From positions 1-64,000 of the forward strand of contig CAWENB010000003.1 in the NCBI GenBank assembly GCA_963810525.1: a stretch of DNA of 64,000 nucleotides, in the 5' to 3' direction. The DNA comes from JAICLK01 sp963810525 (GTDB taxonomy: Bacteria; Patescibacteriota; Saccharimonadia; Saccharimonadales; UBA4665). Every line of letters starts with the position of its first letter. Position 1 is the first letter of the stretch. This document shows positions 51,713 through 60,851 of this stretch, piece after piece. The notes under the pieces were generated by a model. That model did no database searches and had not been told where the DNA came from. It saw only the letters and a list, made by a program, of their open reading frames with translations. The translations under genes and the position numbers were made by a program.

Positions 51713-52110
51713 TCGACGAAGCGTACGAACTCATCTAGCCTTACCGTATTAGCGACAAAAGCTTCGACGTAGCCCTGCGCCTCTCCTCTTAAAATTCCAA
51801 ACAGTCGACATTACTCCTAGGTTTGGAATTTTGGTTTGAGCTGCGAATGCAACGAGGTTACTTTAGCAAAATACCCCTGTTTTGGCAAGTACTGATTGGT
51901 GTCGTCGCATGCCAGGGATCTTTTGAATTTTACATACTACCAGGGGTGGATTAAATGGCCCAAACATGCTACAGTATTGCGTGTTCAAGCCAACCTGGCA
52001 AACCGAAATACACAATAGGATGTTTGCCGAGCTGTAAGGGGTAGCCTATGCCCGAGCCGAAGTATTTACCGAACAAGGTAGAATGGAGGCGGGGTGTTAG
52101 GCCGAGATGC
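51713..52110. other. Region between tRNA-Lys and tRNA-His with a structured repeat
   Basis: About 400 bp without a gene. It contains the perfect 12-bp inverted repeat AAAATTCCAAAC (51791-51802) / GTTTGGAATTTT (51821-51832), and next to it CGACAAAAGCTTCGACGTAG. A related arrangement (CGACAATAGCTTCG, AGCCCT, AATTCCAA/TTGGAATT) lies upstream of tRNA-Pro(UGG) at 62.5-62.6 kb. Confidence 0.55.
51791..51832 (-). repeat. Long hairpin upstream of tRNA-Lys
   Basis: Perfect 12-bp stem with an 18-nt loop, about 80 nt upstream of the tRNA-Lys 5' end. A similar hairpin (8 bp) occupies the matching position upstream of tRNA-Pro(UGG). Could be a promoter-region operator, a terminator of an upstream transcript, or part of a small RNA. 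Confidence 0.5.
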
Positions 52111-52187
52111 GGCGGACGTAGCTCAGTTGGTAGAGCGTCGGGTTGTGGTCCCGAATGTCGTGGGTTCGAGCCCCATCGTTCGCCCCA
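52111..52187 (+). tRNA. tRNA-His (anticodon GUG)
   Basis: Acceptor GCGGACG/CGTTCGC with the extra G-1 (52111) opposite C73, as expected for tRNA-His. Anticodon stem TCGGG/CCCGA with loop TTGTGGT (anticodon GTG). CCA is encoded (52185-52187). Confidence 0.95.
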
Positions 52188-52194
52188 TAAAACT

Positions 52195-52252
52195 AACAGA
52201 AGTGTAAGTACTTGCTCTAAACCGGAGTTAGAACCACCGCTTCTGTTTTTTG
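52195..52252 (+). terminator. Terminator of tRNA-His
   Basis: AACAGAAG (52195-52202) pairs with CTTCTGTT (52240-52247), followed by a T-run. The long loop contains CTCTAAACCGGAGTTAG, which can fold internally. Confidence 0.7.
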
Positions 52253-52266
52253 TTATATTTAAGCCA

Positions 52267-52854
52267 ATGCCGCTTATAAAGACACTGGTTTTCAGTTTCG
52301 GTTGGATTGGAATAATTTATATCGCAAATTGCCTTATTGCCCAGAGACTTATTTCCATAGCCTTTCGTAAGTTGGGCCTCTATACGCTTACTATGGCGGC
52401 GTTAGGACTATTCGGAGAGCTCGTGTTTGACACTGTGTATAAGCTGGTGTGCGGGGAGCCGCTTTGGATATATGAAGTTTTCCCGATTCATAATAACTAT
52501 ACATCTCTATATTCCCTGTTTTTATGGGGTGCCATGGGGCTGCACCTCTATCTGTTGCACGAAACTTTAGCGCACCGTTGCATTACAGCCCTCCATGTTC
52601 TCGCAACTTTTTTCTGCGGGGAAGCCATTCTATTGGAAGCTTTGGTTAATCTTAGTCATCTAGCGATGTTCGGTACTTATATCTTTTATTATTTACCCGG
52701 AGATCTATGGCATGTTACCTCATTCCGGGCGTTCCCGCTCTATCTTTTAGCCGGTTTCATAACTGTCGTCTGCATGCATTTTTCCCTGAAACTTCCGCGC
52801 TGGTCTATTTTAGGCAATTCTTCCGTATTATGCCTTTTGTTAACTATAAAATAA
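52267..52854 (+). CDS. Multi-pass membrane protein, uncharacterised
   Basis: This 195-residue protein starts at ATG 52267 (MPLIKTLVFSFGWIG); any longer frame would run through tRNA-His and is rejected. There are about six hydrophobic segments with conserved-looking polar loops (FDTVYKLVCGEPLWIYEVFP, LHLYLLHETLAHR). The pattern recalls small integral membrane proteins of unknown function. The family is not recognised. Confidence 0.6.
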   Translation: MPLIKTLVFSFGWIGIIYIANCLIAQRLISIAFRKLGLYTLTMAALGLFGELVFDTVYKLVCGEPLWIYEVFPIHNNYTSLYSLFLWGAMGLHLYLLHETLAHRCITALHVLATFFCGEAILLEALVNLSHLAMFGTYIFYYLPGDLWHVTSFRAFPLYLLAGFITVVCMHFSLKLPRWSILGNSSVLCLLLTIK

Positions 52855-52877
52855 ATGCTTTTGCTACCTCGACCGAC

Positions 52878-55037
52878 TTAAGCACTGTCTTGCTGTTCAC
52901 CGTTCAAAGCCTGGCGCAATTGCTCGCTGGCCTCATGGCCCTCGCTTATGACCGGTCCGTGCGTGACCGCTCGCAACTCATCAATGTTTACTTCTGACAC
53001 CCAAGTAATGAGCCGCTCCTTGCCCTGTTCTCGTCGCCTGGCGTTTTGCAATACTAAGTCTATGCCATACTCGGTCAAGACTTTGAGAATTTGCTTTTCG
53101 GTCGGCTTCTGATTTGGGGGCAGTCGATGGCGATGCGCCCGACGATGTATAATTTTTCGGACGACCTCGGTATCTTGCCGCCCACCACCCTTATTACTGG
53201 GTATGCAACAGTGAATCTGATGTAGGTGACTAAGCACTGTGCATTCCAAAAGAGGCGCGGCCCGTCCAAGGCCGAGGTTGTGACCAGTGCCGATTTCCCT
53301 GAAATTGTAATCTCTGTCCAAATAGCAGCTGAATGTGGCGTTGCCGATCCTGAGTGTCACAATGGTCGTATCCTTTTGGTGGTCGTCCATATGGAATTCC
53401 ACAAATTCAAACCCAAGTTCCTTCAAAGCAAAGTTCATAACAAGGACTCGGTCTCCAATCGGGCTGAGTGAATGCCGCTTGTCCATGAGCATTCGCTCCC
53501 TCAGTTCCGTATTCTTGCTCATCAAAGCTGTCCATTCGCCTCTGTCTAATCCTTCGGGCCGCAAATATCCCAGGGTGTTCCAATACGTTCGCGCCGTAAT
53601 CACTCCTTCAATTTCCGCTTTTCGAAGATAATCCGCGACATACTTGGACGCATTGGCCGGGGTAGTTTTAGTTACCGCCGTAACTGGACGGTCGGGAAAG
53701 TTGAGATGCGCCAATATCCGCCGCCCCAGCAGCGGCATCGATGAACGATAATCCGTGATAAGCGAAGCGTAGAAATCCCGGAACCATTCGCCGAGCGGGC
53801 CGACTTCCGTGTTGTGTGTCATATAGATAGCCGGCAGCCCGCCTGCCATAAACTTCCCAAATTGCCTTCTTGTATACTCCGCCATAGCCTTTAAAAGTTG
53901 AGCCTTGCCCGTTATGCCCCGACGTACCTCTGGATTAAACCCGGCCTCTATGGCGACACTCGGATATGCGGCGAACTGGTGCCCGACCCTCACCAGAAAT
54001 TCTTTTTGATGCCAAATGTTGTATTTCCTATCCGCAAACGATTTCAGTCGATTGCCGTCAATTACGCCCAAGTAAGTCAATACCACATCTTGTAGCTCGC
54101 TAGCCTTTTGCCGCGTGTCCGCGTATTCGCTAAGCTTGGCAAACTCAAGGTTCATCCCCTGCGGGCTGCCCCAAGTCATTAGATCAGTTTCCCAGCTGAT
54201 AAGTTGTGCCGCACGATCCATTACGACCTCTTCTCCAGTACTGAAGCCGGCGACGGCGATCTCGTATAGTAAATCCGTAATTTCTGATGGCGTCTCGGTC
54301 TCGGCAATAAGTTTCCGAATGGTCGTTTCTGCGGCGGTAGCCGGAATACCGGCCTGCTCTGCGGTTGAGTATTCGGCACCTAGCGCCCAACGCCTCACCC
54401 AGTGCTCCATGCCGAGGCTGGTCGGCATTGGAGCTTGTTCTTGGTCTAAAACCTCGATGATAGCCGCTGTCACACCATCGTGATAGGCAGTCTGCGCAAC
54501 CTCACCGCTCGCCGACAACACGGCGGCGTCACTAATCAATGTGATCATTTCATAAAAATGGTCGAGCTCGTCCGGGTCACGCAGCAATCGCCGCGCTTCG
54601 GCAAGCAACATTTCATGCCGGTCTTCTTCAGAAGCTTTTCGATAACGAACATACCGATCCCTCATCTCCGACACCGGCGGACTCTGGATAGATTCTGTGT
54701 CGGCCGAAGGCCTGAATATATCAAGCCCGTGGCTCAGTATCCTTTCATAAGCTTTGCCGCTTAAATCACGTATACCTTTATTGCCCTCGCCTATGACCAC
54801 CTCATCGTTCATGAGCGTGGCGAGATTCCCCAATAAAACTGCACCGGCCTCCGGGTCTCGTGCAACCAGACGGACATAGTTACCAACCACCTTGGATTCG
54901 GCTTTGGAACCCCTGACGTTAGCCTGATGAATTTCGAGATAGCGCTCGGCCAAACCTTCTACCGACAATAACAATAAATCAGCCGCCTCTCTCGGAGGCC
55001 ATACCACATCAGCAGGTTCCGTAATTCTCTCAGTCAT
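52878..55037 (-). CDS. Large uncharacterised soluble protein (719 aa)
   Basis: This 719-residue protein has no TM, signal peptide or recognised domain. It is mostly helical to about residue 500. A central basic stretch lies near TARTYWNTLGYLRPEGLDRG. A beta-rich part follows (FEFVEFHMDDHQKDTTIVTL, ATFSCYLDRDYNFREIGTGH). The C-terminus is basic and His-rich (KIIHRRAHRHRLPP) with CTVLSHLHQIHCCI before it. The family is unknown to me and may be lineage-specific. It is convergent with the membrane-protein gene at 52267. Confidence 0.7.
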   Translation of the reverse strand: MTERITEPADVVWPPREAADLLLLSVEGLAERYLEIHQANVRGSKAESKVVGNYVRLVARDPEAGAVLLGNLATLMNDEVVIGEGNKGIRDLSGKAYERILSHGLDIFRPSADTESIQSPPVSEMRDRYVRYRKASEEDRHEMLLAEARRLLRDPDELDHFYEMITLISDAAVLSASGEVAQTAYHDGVTAAIIEVLDQEQAPMPTSLGMEHWVRRWALGAEYSTAEQAGIPATAAETTIRKLIAETETPSEITDLLYEIAVAGFSTGEEVVMDRAAQLISWETDLMTWGSPQGMNLEFAKLSEYADTRQKASELQDVVLTYLGVIDGNRLKSFADRKYNIWHQKEFLVRVGHQFAAYPSVAIEAGFNPEVRRGITGKAQLLKAMAEYTRRQFGKFMAGGLPAIYMTHNTEVGPLGEWFRDFYASLITDYRSSMPLLGRRILAHLNFPDRPVTAVTKTTPANASKYVADYLRKAEIEGVITARTYWNTLGYLRPEGLDRGEWTALMSKNTELRERMLMDKRHSLSPIGDRVLVMNFALKELGFEFVEFHMDDHQKDTTIVTLRIGNATFSCYLDRDYNFREIGTGHNLGLGRAAPLLECTVLSHLHQIHCCIPSNKGGGRQDTEVVRKIIHRRAHRHRLPPNQKPTEKQILKVLTEYGIDLVLQNARRREQGKERLITWVSEVNIDELRAVTHGPVISEGHEASEQLRQALNGEQQDSA

Positions 55038-55284
55038 CTATTAGCCCTCCCTTGACTAATCTTGACTTTCGCATTACGAATGCACGGGATGGCTAGTTCG
55101 CCTCAAATCAGGGAAAAATTAGCGTATATTTCTTATATCATATCATTCGCAATCCTACAATTTACTTCCTGAATCGGCCATAATACCAAAACCAACCGAT
55201 GGTTCAAACTTTGCCTTAAACAATAGCAGGTTTACCTATTGGTGCTTTATTTTGTGTTCGTGTTCTCTTACAATTATCAGTAAC

Positions 55285-55935
55285 ATGTCAATGCAGTCTG
55301 GCGCCGCGGTAGATGCAAAACTGTTAGGCATTTTTTTGCGGCCATCATGGTTAAGCGGCTTGGTATCGGTTATCGTCGGTGTCGCCGTAGTAAGTTTCAC
55401 CGTGTTATTAACGCACGTCGGAACTACCGTACAGCAAAGCCTGATCGGGTTACACTCCGTGTACAATTCCAGTTCCGTCGGACACTCCGTGCAAACAGTT
55501 ACCAATAACTTTGCCCAGAATACCGTGCTCAATAACATTCTGCTCTTTTTGATGTGGGGATCGATCGGGTTGCTCGTATATTCCATCGTACAAGGTATCG
55601 CCAGTGAACTGCGCGAGGCCGACCGACTTTTGCGCGAACTCGAACAAGCGCCCGCCAGTCGCAGCAGTATTCTGCACAATTTGCTCATCCGCGGTGCTAT
55701 CAGGTTGATCGCACTCATTTGCTGGTGGCTGTTGTTTAGATTTACCTTTTACAAACTCATCCCGCACACCATTGGCATGTCCCACGTGAGCGCTATTGCG
55801 CCGATGGATACCGGTGACTGGATCAGCACTATCCTTGCCGCCCTGGGCTGCATGGTGTCGATACATGTATTGACATTTTTACTGCGACTTATCTTTATGC
55901 GGCCGCGCTTACTGAGCAGCGACGTTATTGTTTAA
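55285..55935 (+). CDS. Multi-pass membrane protein, uncharacterised
   Basis: The start is ATG 55285, 10 nt after TACAAT (near-leaderless). The 216-residue protein has TMs at about residues 22-44, 82-104, 137-158 and 182-203, with a charged cytosolic loop (ELREADRLLRELEQAPASRS). Family not recognised. It precedes the P-type ATPase gene by 60 bp in the same direction, but the ATPase has its own TATACT and AAAGGA sites. Confidence 0.65.
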   Translation: MSMQSGAAVDAKLLGIFLRPSWLSGLVSVIVGVAVVSFTVLLTHVGTTVQQSLIGLHSVYNSSSVGHSVQTVTNNFAQNTVLNNILLFLMWGSIGLLVYSIVQGIASELREADRLLRELEQAPASRSSILHNLLIRGAIRLIALICWWLLFRFTFYKLIPHTIGMSHVSAIAPMDTGDWISTILAALGCMVSIHVLTFLLRLIFMRPRLLSSDVIV

Positions 55936-55995
55936 ACGGGGCACATTAGTTACGCCGGCCTTTGCTATACTGGAACATAACGAAAGGAATATTTT

Positions 55996-57885
55996 ATGCG
56001 CGCGCTACGGATAATCGCACGATTTTTAATTCAATATAAATTATTCAGCTTTGCTATTCTGGCCGTTATTGCCGGTCTGGCACTTGAGTTTACCGGATTA
56101 CACACTGCAGCGCATTGGACGCTTGGAACAGCATCAATCATTTCGGTCTTTCCGATAATCGGTGAAATGTGGCAAGACTTCCGCACCGGACGCTACGGCA
56201 TCGATATATTGGCCGTAACAGCTATTGTGGTGTCGGTTATTCTTAAGCAATACTGGGCCGGCATAGTCATAGTAGTGATGTTTACCGGAGGCGAAGCGCT
56301 TGAGAATTTTGCTGAACGGAGAGCCAAGACCGAGCTCGATGCCCTGCTCCATGCCCGGCCGCAGCGCGCAAATATCATCCGTAAAGGTAAGGAACTAGCC
56401 GTGAAAGTCAGCGAGATCCGCGTCGGCGATCTTGTTGTACTGAAACCCGGCGACGTCGTACCGGTAGACGCTGTAGTGATCGAAGGCACCGCCAGCCTCG
56501 ATGAGTCAAGTCTGACCGGCGAAGCGCGGCCACAGCCAAAAAGCGCGGACGATGAGCTGCTAAGCGGTTCGGTTGATATCGACGGAGCCATCACTGTTAA
56601 GTGTATCCGCGAAGCCCGCGACAGCCAGTACGAGCAGATTATCAAACTGGTACGCTCGGCCGCCGCATCCCAGGCTCCGGTAGTTCGTCTGGCTGACCGC
56701 TATAGCGTTTCATTCACGCTAGCCTCGTTCTGCATCGCGCTGGCGGCCTGGTACTTCGGCCATTCCGCGATCCGATTTCTGGAAGTCCTGGTTGTGGCAA
56801 CTCCCTGCCCGCTTTTACTTGCCGCGCCCATCGCCATTATTTCCGGTATGTCGCGCGCCGTCAAGAACGGCATTATTATCAAATCCGGCGCCGCCCTGGA
56901 ACAACTCGCAGGCGCCAAATCCATCGCTTTTGACAAAACCGGCACACTAACTCAAGGGGATCTTTCTATAGATACCGTCAAAGTTTTTGGCTCGTTCGAT
57001 CGTGCAACGGTGCTGGCGATGGCGGCATCACTTGAGCAAAGCTCAAACCACGTACTGGCGGCCGCCATCGTCGACAAAGCCAAAAAGTCTGCTATAAAAA
57101 TACCGAAAGCAAAGAATGTGAAGGAGACGGCCGGCCAAGGGCTGGAATCTACCGTCAGCGGCAAATCGGTTCTCGTTGGCAGGCTCGAGTTTTTACAATC
57201 ACATGAGGTGGAGTTACCGGTAAAGTTAAGCGAAGGCACCGAACAAACCGCCGCTTATGTCGCCATCAACGGCGAGTTGGCCGGTTTAATCGGCTTCAAA
57301 GATAACGTGAGATCAGAAACAAAGCCAACGATAAAACGACTCCGTAAAATTGGACTGCAGCATATCCTGATGATTACCGGCGACCATTTGGAGGCCGCCC
57401 AAGCAGTGGCAAAGCAACTCGGCATTAAAGAGTTTTACGCCGGTGCGCTTCCCGCCGACAAGCTGCGTGTTATCGAGCAGCTCGCAGACCGGCCGGCGGT
57501 GTTTGTCGGTGACGGCGTCAATGACGCGCCCGTGCTGACGGCATCTGATGTCGGCATCGCGCTTGGCACGCGCGGTTCAACCGCGGCTACTCAATCAGCC
57601 GATATGGTCATCATGCTTGATGACATCTCACGCGTCGCGCGCGCCTACGAAATTGCCAAGCGTACTTATACCATTGCCAAGCAAAGCATTCTCGGTGGAA
57701 TTGCATTGAGCATTGTACTAATGCTTGTATTTGCGACCGGCAAATTTCCGCCGCTCGCCGGTGCCATTATTCAGGAACTGGTCGACATTATCGTCATCCT
57801 CAATGCCTTGCGTGCACACGGCTCTCGGGAACATCGCAAACATCTAACCGCCACTCAGGCTACAGCGTCAGCACAATCAGCATAG
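55996..57885 (+). CDS. P1B-type metal-transporting ATPase (TPC motif)
   Basis: The protein has 629 residues. The actuator domain has LTGEARPQPKS, the membrane metal site is ATPCPLLLAAP, the phosphorylation motif is FDKTGTLTQGD, and hinge motifs are ITGDHLEAAQ and VGDGVNDAPVL. The N-terminus lacks an HMA metal-binding domain. The TPC motif replaces the usual CPC or SPC, so metal specificity cannot be assigned. It exports or imports a transition metal across the cytoplasmic membrane. AAAGGA lies 9 nt before the start. The 3' end overlaps the convergent kinase-like gene by 26 bp. Confidence 0.92.
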   Translation: MRALRIIARFLIQYKLFSFAILAVIAGLALEFTGLHTAAHWTLGTASIISVFPIIGEMWQDFRTGRYGIDILAVTAIVVSVILKQYWAGIVIVVMFTGGEALENFAERRAKTELDALLHARPQRANIIRKGKELAVKVSEIRVGDLVVLKPGDVVPVDAVVIEGTASLDESSLTGEARPQPKSADDELLSGSVDIDGAITVKCIREARDSQYEQIIKLVRSAAASQAPVVRLADRYSVSFTLASFCIALAAWYFGHSAIRFLEVLVVATPCPLLLAAPIAIISGMSRAVKNGIIIKSGAALEQLAGAKSIAFDKTGTLTQGDLSIDTVKVFGSFDRATVLAMAASLEQSSNHVLAAAIVDKAKKSAIKIPKAKNVKETAGQGLESTVSGKSVLVGRLEFLQSHEVELPVKLSEGTEQTAAYVAINGELAGLIGFKDNVRSETKPTIKRLRKIGLQHILMITGDHLEAAQAVAKQLGIKEFYAGALPADKLRVIEQLADRPAVFVGDGVNDAPVLTASDVGIALGTRGSTAATQSADMVIMLDDISRVARAYEIAKRTYTIAKQSILGGIALSIVLMLVFATGKFPPLAGAIIQELVDIIVILNALRAHGSREHRKHLTATQATASAQSA

Positions 57886-58480
57886 GCACGAGCAGATTGT
57901 CCGAGCCGGCAATACCAACGTTCTCGACGATAGTTGCAAGTTCCGGCAGCCAAAGCAGCGTCACAAAACCTTCTTTCGGCCCGTTCAGGACACCGCAAAA
58001 CAAAATGATAAGGAACGAGCAGATAAAGAACGTTGTGGTTCCTGCGCGAGATTTGGTGTGACCAAGCACTTTATACCGGTGTTTCTTGCCAATAAGCGTA
58101 CCCACGACCGCCGCCAAACCGTCCGCCAATCCCAAGTGCAACATCGCCGCCACATAAATAAAAGTATTTGCCTGGAGTAACGCCGCAAAACCGATACTCA
58201 TCGGGAAGAAGATCTCGCCCCAGGTCAGTCGCTTTACATCATAGATGGAGTGAAAGAACGATACGCGCTTGGAAATTAGCACGCCGAAAAACAGCAATAT
58301 GCTCAGACTGCCGATATCACTCCAAGACATAAAAAGCGGCCAAAAAGCCGCATATGTCGCTACGGTGATGTGGATAAACTTGCGGGTAATTTCGGGATGG
58401 TAATTATAGCGATGCTGTAAAAACTCGCCCAAATATACCAGTACAGCAACACCGGCTAAACCGATTAATACCGAAAACAT
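57860..58480 (-). CDS. Polyprenol/phytol-kinase-like membrane protein
   Basis: This 206-residue protein has about seven TM segments. The pattern ITRKFIHITVATYAAFWPLF, then LGLADGLAAVVGTLIGKKHR and GTTTFFICSFL is that of the dolichol/phytol-kinase and CdsA-like superfamily, in which the DG-x2-A-x2-VG motif binds the CTP/metal. It probably phosphorylates a lipid alcohol. The gene starts 24 nt after tRNA-Pro(CGG) on the same strand with no terminator between, so the two are probably co-transcribed. Confidence 0.78.
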   Translation of the reverse strand: MFSVLIGLAGVAVLVYLGEFLQHRYNYHPEITRKFIHITVATYAAFWPLFMSWSDIGSLSILLFFGVLISKRVSFFHSIYDVKRLTWGEIFFPMSIGFAALLQANTFIYVAAMLHLGLADGLAAVVGTLIGKKHRYKVLGHTKSRAGTTTFFICSFLIILFCGVLNGPKEGFVTLLWLPELATIVENVGIAGSDNLLVPMLIVLTL

Positions 58481-58503
58481 GATTTCATTCTACTACTATT
58501 TTG

Positions 58504-58580
58504 TGGTCGGGGTGAGAGGACTTGAACCTCCGACCTCAGCGTCCCGAACGCTGCGCGCTAGCCAACTGCGCCACACCCCG
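58504..58580 (-). tRNA. tRNA-Pro (anticodon CGG)
   Basis: Acceptor CGGGGTG/CACCCCG, anticodon stem CAGCG/CGCTG with loop TTCGGGA (anticodon CGG), T-loop TTCAAGT, CCA encoded. Apart from the anticodon arm it is identical to tRNA-Pro(UGG) at 62.4 kb. Confidence 0.95.
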
Positions 58581-58799
58581 AAGCTTCAATGAGATAAAAC
58601 TAAGGCTTTTTCTCATCGCGCGGGGCGCCGAAAATTCGTCGCTCCGACCGCTCTTTTCCCTTCCGCATATACATGCTGAAGTACGCACTACAAAAGATTA
58701 TAGCGCAATGTAACCCCTGTTGCCAATTAGGAGCGGGTGAATATTCTCCGAGTGGAGTGTGGCATACTAAGGTTGAAGTCGTTTTGTCGGAGGTCTTTT

Positions 58800-59270
58800 T
58801 TGTCGCGCGCATCAGAGTCAGGAGAGCACGAACCGGGTACATACCCCTGGTGTATCAACCGGTTTGTCGTAGGTGAAGATCCTATCCTGACCGCTATCAG
58901 CAGAGTCGTATGCGACAAGTGGGCTGTCTGGCCCGAAGAGCTGGTCGGCCGAGAGCGGGCCGGTGACGCGGTCAATGTCACCGAAACTTCGGCGTATGAT
59001 CGCATCATGCATACGGCGCCGAGCCGGGTCGGGCATGCTGTACTGGCCCGCCGGGTAGCCTGGCACCTTGCCGGCCAACTGAGCGACCGTTCGGTCGCGG
59101 CAATCGCCGACGCATTCGGCGGGCATACTACCAACATCGTGCGTCCATATGTACGGGATCGCCGCGCACTAGAAAACAACTTTCCTGCACCAGAGTTGCT
59201 CGAGAAACGGCTGGAAGAGTTAGGCGGAAATGTAACGACCGAGCTTGTGCACATACATTCGAACGAATAG
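58800..59270 (+). CDS. DnaA C-terminal-like (domain IV-type) protein
   Basis: The start is taken as TTG 58800 because GGAGG lies 7 nt upstream; a longer GTG start at 58737 is possible. The 156-residue protein contains VGHAVLARRVAWHLAGQLSD, RSVAAIADAFGGHTTNIVRP and YVRDRRALENN, the helix-turn-helix and signature layout of the DnaA DNA-binding domain. There is no AAA+ part. It may bind DnaA-box-like sites as a regulator. Confidence 0.65.
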   Translation: MSRASESGEHEPGTYPWCINRFVVGEDPILTAISRVVCDKWAVWPEELVGRERAGDAVNVTETSAYDRIMHTAPSRVGHAVLARRVAWHLAGQLSDRSVAAIADAFGGHTTNIVRPYVRDRRALENNFPAPELLEKRLEELGGNVTTELVHIHSNE

Positions 59271-59344
59271 CGCGTCCTTCCTGGTTCAATTTACTTATTC
59301 GGGCTGTCCATTTTGCAGGTATAATTTCATTGTAAGGACAAGAT

Positions 59345-59794
59345 ATGCCAGACAACACCCAGCTGCAAAACGATGATTCCGAACAAACGCTCAAACAGGC
59401 CATTCGTGACTCTAACGAAGTACTGGTGAGCGCCTCAACCGTCTTGAGCTTGCGCCCAAACACTTTGACGCTGAACCGCACGAAATTGGCGGCTGAAAGA
59501 CGGTCGGGGCTGAACATGGTGACCGTCATAAGCGTGCGGATCGAAGATGTTCTCAACGTAAACGGCTCAGCCGGACCGCTCTTCGGCTCCCTCCAAATTA
59601 TGACAAAATTCACTAAGCCGGGCGAACCCTTTACGATGGGACCGTTTCGGCGTAAAGATGTCCTGAAACTGAAGCGCATAATCCAGGGCTGCGTGATTGC
59701 CATTGAAAAAGGCATCGACCTTGATCCAATTCCAACTGAAGAACTAAAATCGCTACTTTATCAGCTCGGTGAAGATGACCATACCATCCAATAG
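59345..59794 (+). CDS. Uncharacterised protein, possibly PH-like fold
   Basis: This 149-residue soluble protein has a polar N-terminus followed by alternating strands (LTLNRTKLAAERRSGLNMVT, VISVRIEDVLNVNGSAGPLF, LQIMTKFTKPGEPFTMG) and a C-terminal helix (KLKRIIQGCVIAIEKGIDL). The strand-helix order resembles bacterial PH domains. No family signature is certain. AAGGACAAGAT lies before the ATG. Confidence 0.6.
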   Translation: MPDNTQLQNDDSEQTLKQAIRDSNEVLVSASTVLSLRPNTLTLNRTKLAAERRSGLNMVTVISVRIEDVLNVNGSAGPLFGSLQIMTKFTKPGEPFTMGPFRRKDVLKLKRIIQGCVIAIEKGIDLDPIPTEELKSLLYQLGEDDHTIQ

Positions 59795-59884
59795 CCGGCG
59801 AATCGATGTAGGGCATGTGTAATACACAACATATAGCGTTTTGGGATTGACCGGGTACGCCAGTAGTAGGATTATTGATACACT

Positions 59885-60250
59885 ATGAAAGAAAGAAAAA
59901 TTCCCGCTCTTGTAATGGTATTGATAATCGTTGCTGGGCTGGGTTTGATCGGGGCAGTCGGCTGGTACCGGTATAGCCAGCAAAGCGCCATCGAGCACGT
60001 CCATGCTACTCACTCACTAACCTATCAAGGGGAAAACGGACTAACAGTACTGGCGCTTTTAAAAAAGCACACGTATAAAGTGAGTGTCAAACAATCGTCT
60101 TATGGCCCGTTTGTTGCAGCTATTGACGGAGTTCAGGGTGGAGCCGGCGGTAAATATTGGATCTACTATGTGAATGGCAAGCAGGCAGCTGTTGGAGCGG
60201 GTGCCTTCAAAACAAAGAACGGGGAGACGATAACGTGGAAATTTCAATAA
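59885..60250 (+). CDS. DUF4430-like membrane-anchored ligand-binding protein
   Basis: The 121-residue protein has an N-terminal TM (PALVMVLIIVAGLGLIGAVG) and an external domain with the DUF4430 pattern: TYQGENGLTVLALLKKH, YGPFVAAIDGVQGG, YWIYYVNGKQAAVGAGA and ETITWKFQ. DUF4430 is related to the cobalamin-carrier C-terminal domain. It overlaps the next gene by 16 nt, and the two probably form an uptake unit. Confidence 0.8.
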   Translation: MKERKIPALVMVLIIVAGLGLIGAVGWYRYSQQSAIEHVHATHSLTYQGENGLTVLALLKKHTYKVSVKQSSYGPFVAAIDGVQGGAGGKYWIYYVNGKQAAVGAGAFKTKNGETITWKFQ

Positions 60251-60771
60251 AACATCGGCAAATTTTAATCGCCACGACACTGATTGGCTTCGGCGTAATT
60301 ATGCGCCTGTTGCCCCACCCTGCCAATATCGCGCCAGTCGGGGCGATCGCTTTATTCGGTGGCGCAACGCTCGGCAAGCGATTCGGCTGGTGGCTGCCGG
60401 TCGCGGTTATGGCAATTTCTGATGTGATGATCGGCTTTTACACTTCGATGCCATTCACTTGGCTCGGCTTTTTACTGGTCGGCCTGATCGGGTTGTTTAT
60501 CCGCCGCTATCATGGTTGGCTGCGAGTGCCGCTTGGCGCCTTGGCTGGTTCGCTGGTCTTCTTTGCGGTATCAAATTTCGGCGTTTGGCTGGTTGGCGGC
60601 TTGTACATGCATACCTTGAGCGGACTAACGCAATGCTATACTTTAGCGTTACCTTTTCTTAAACCGACAATCCTTGGCGACCTGATGTACAGCACTGTAT
60701 TATTTAGCGTATACGCACTCGCTACGCGGCCGATGCACAACCGGAAGCACACGCAGGTAATAACACAATAA
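60235..60771 (+). CDS. DUF6580-like (ECF S-component-like) membrane protein
   Basis: GTG 60235 overlaps the end of the DUF4430 gene. The 178-residue protein has about six TM segments and begins IGFGVIMRLLPHPANIAPVG, followed by AIALFGGATLGKR and PVAVMAISDVMIGFYTSMPF. This is the pattern I associate with DUF6580, related to energy-coupling-factor substrate-binding components. The pairing with a DUF4430 protein suggests a small-ligand, possibly corrinoid-type, transporter. No ECF ATPase gene is nearby. Confidence 0.72.
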   Translation: MEISIKHRQILIATTLIGFGVIMRLLPHPANIAPVGAIALFGGATLGKRFGWWLPVAVMAISDVMIGFYTSMPFTWLGFLLVGLIGLFIRRYHGWLRVPLGALAGSLVFFAVSNFGVWLVGGLYMHTLSGLTQCYTLALPFLKPTILGDLMYSTVLFSVYALATRPMHNRKHTQVITQ

Positions 60772-60851
60772 AGCGCTTCCGCGAACTTCCATTCCATGAA
60801 ATGCTAGTGCTATAATGGCTGTAAATAGTAAATATACAAAGGCCTTCAAAA

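Noticed and set aside
52048..52266. N-terminal extension of the membrane protein gene through tRNA-His
   Set aside because: The frame runs through the tRNA and its terminator; the protein-like part begins at ATG 52267.
58727..59254. Long minus-strand frame opposite the DnaA-like gene
   Set aside because: The plus strand gives a recognisable DnaA-type domain with a Shine-Dalgarno site; the minus frame is its shadow.
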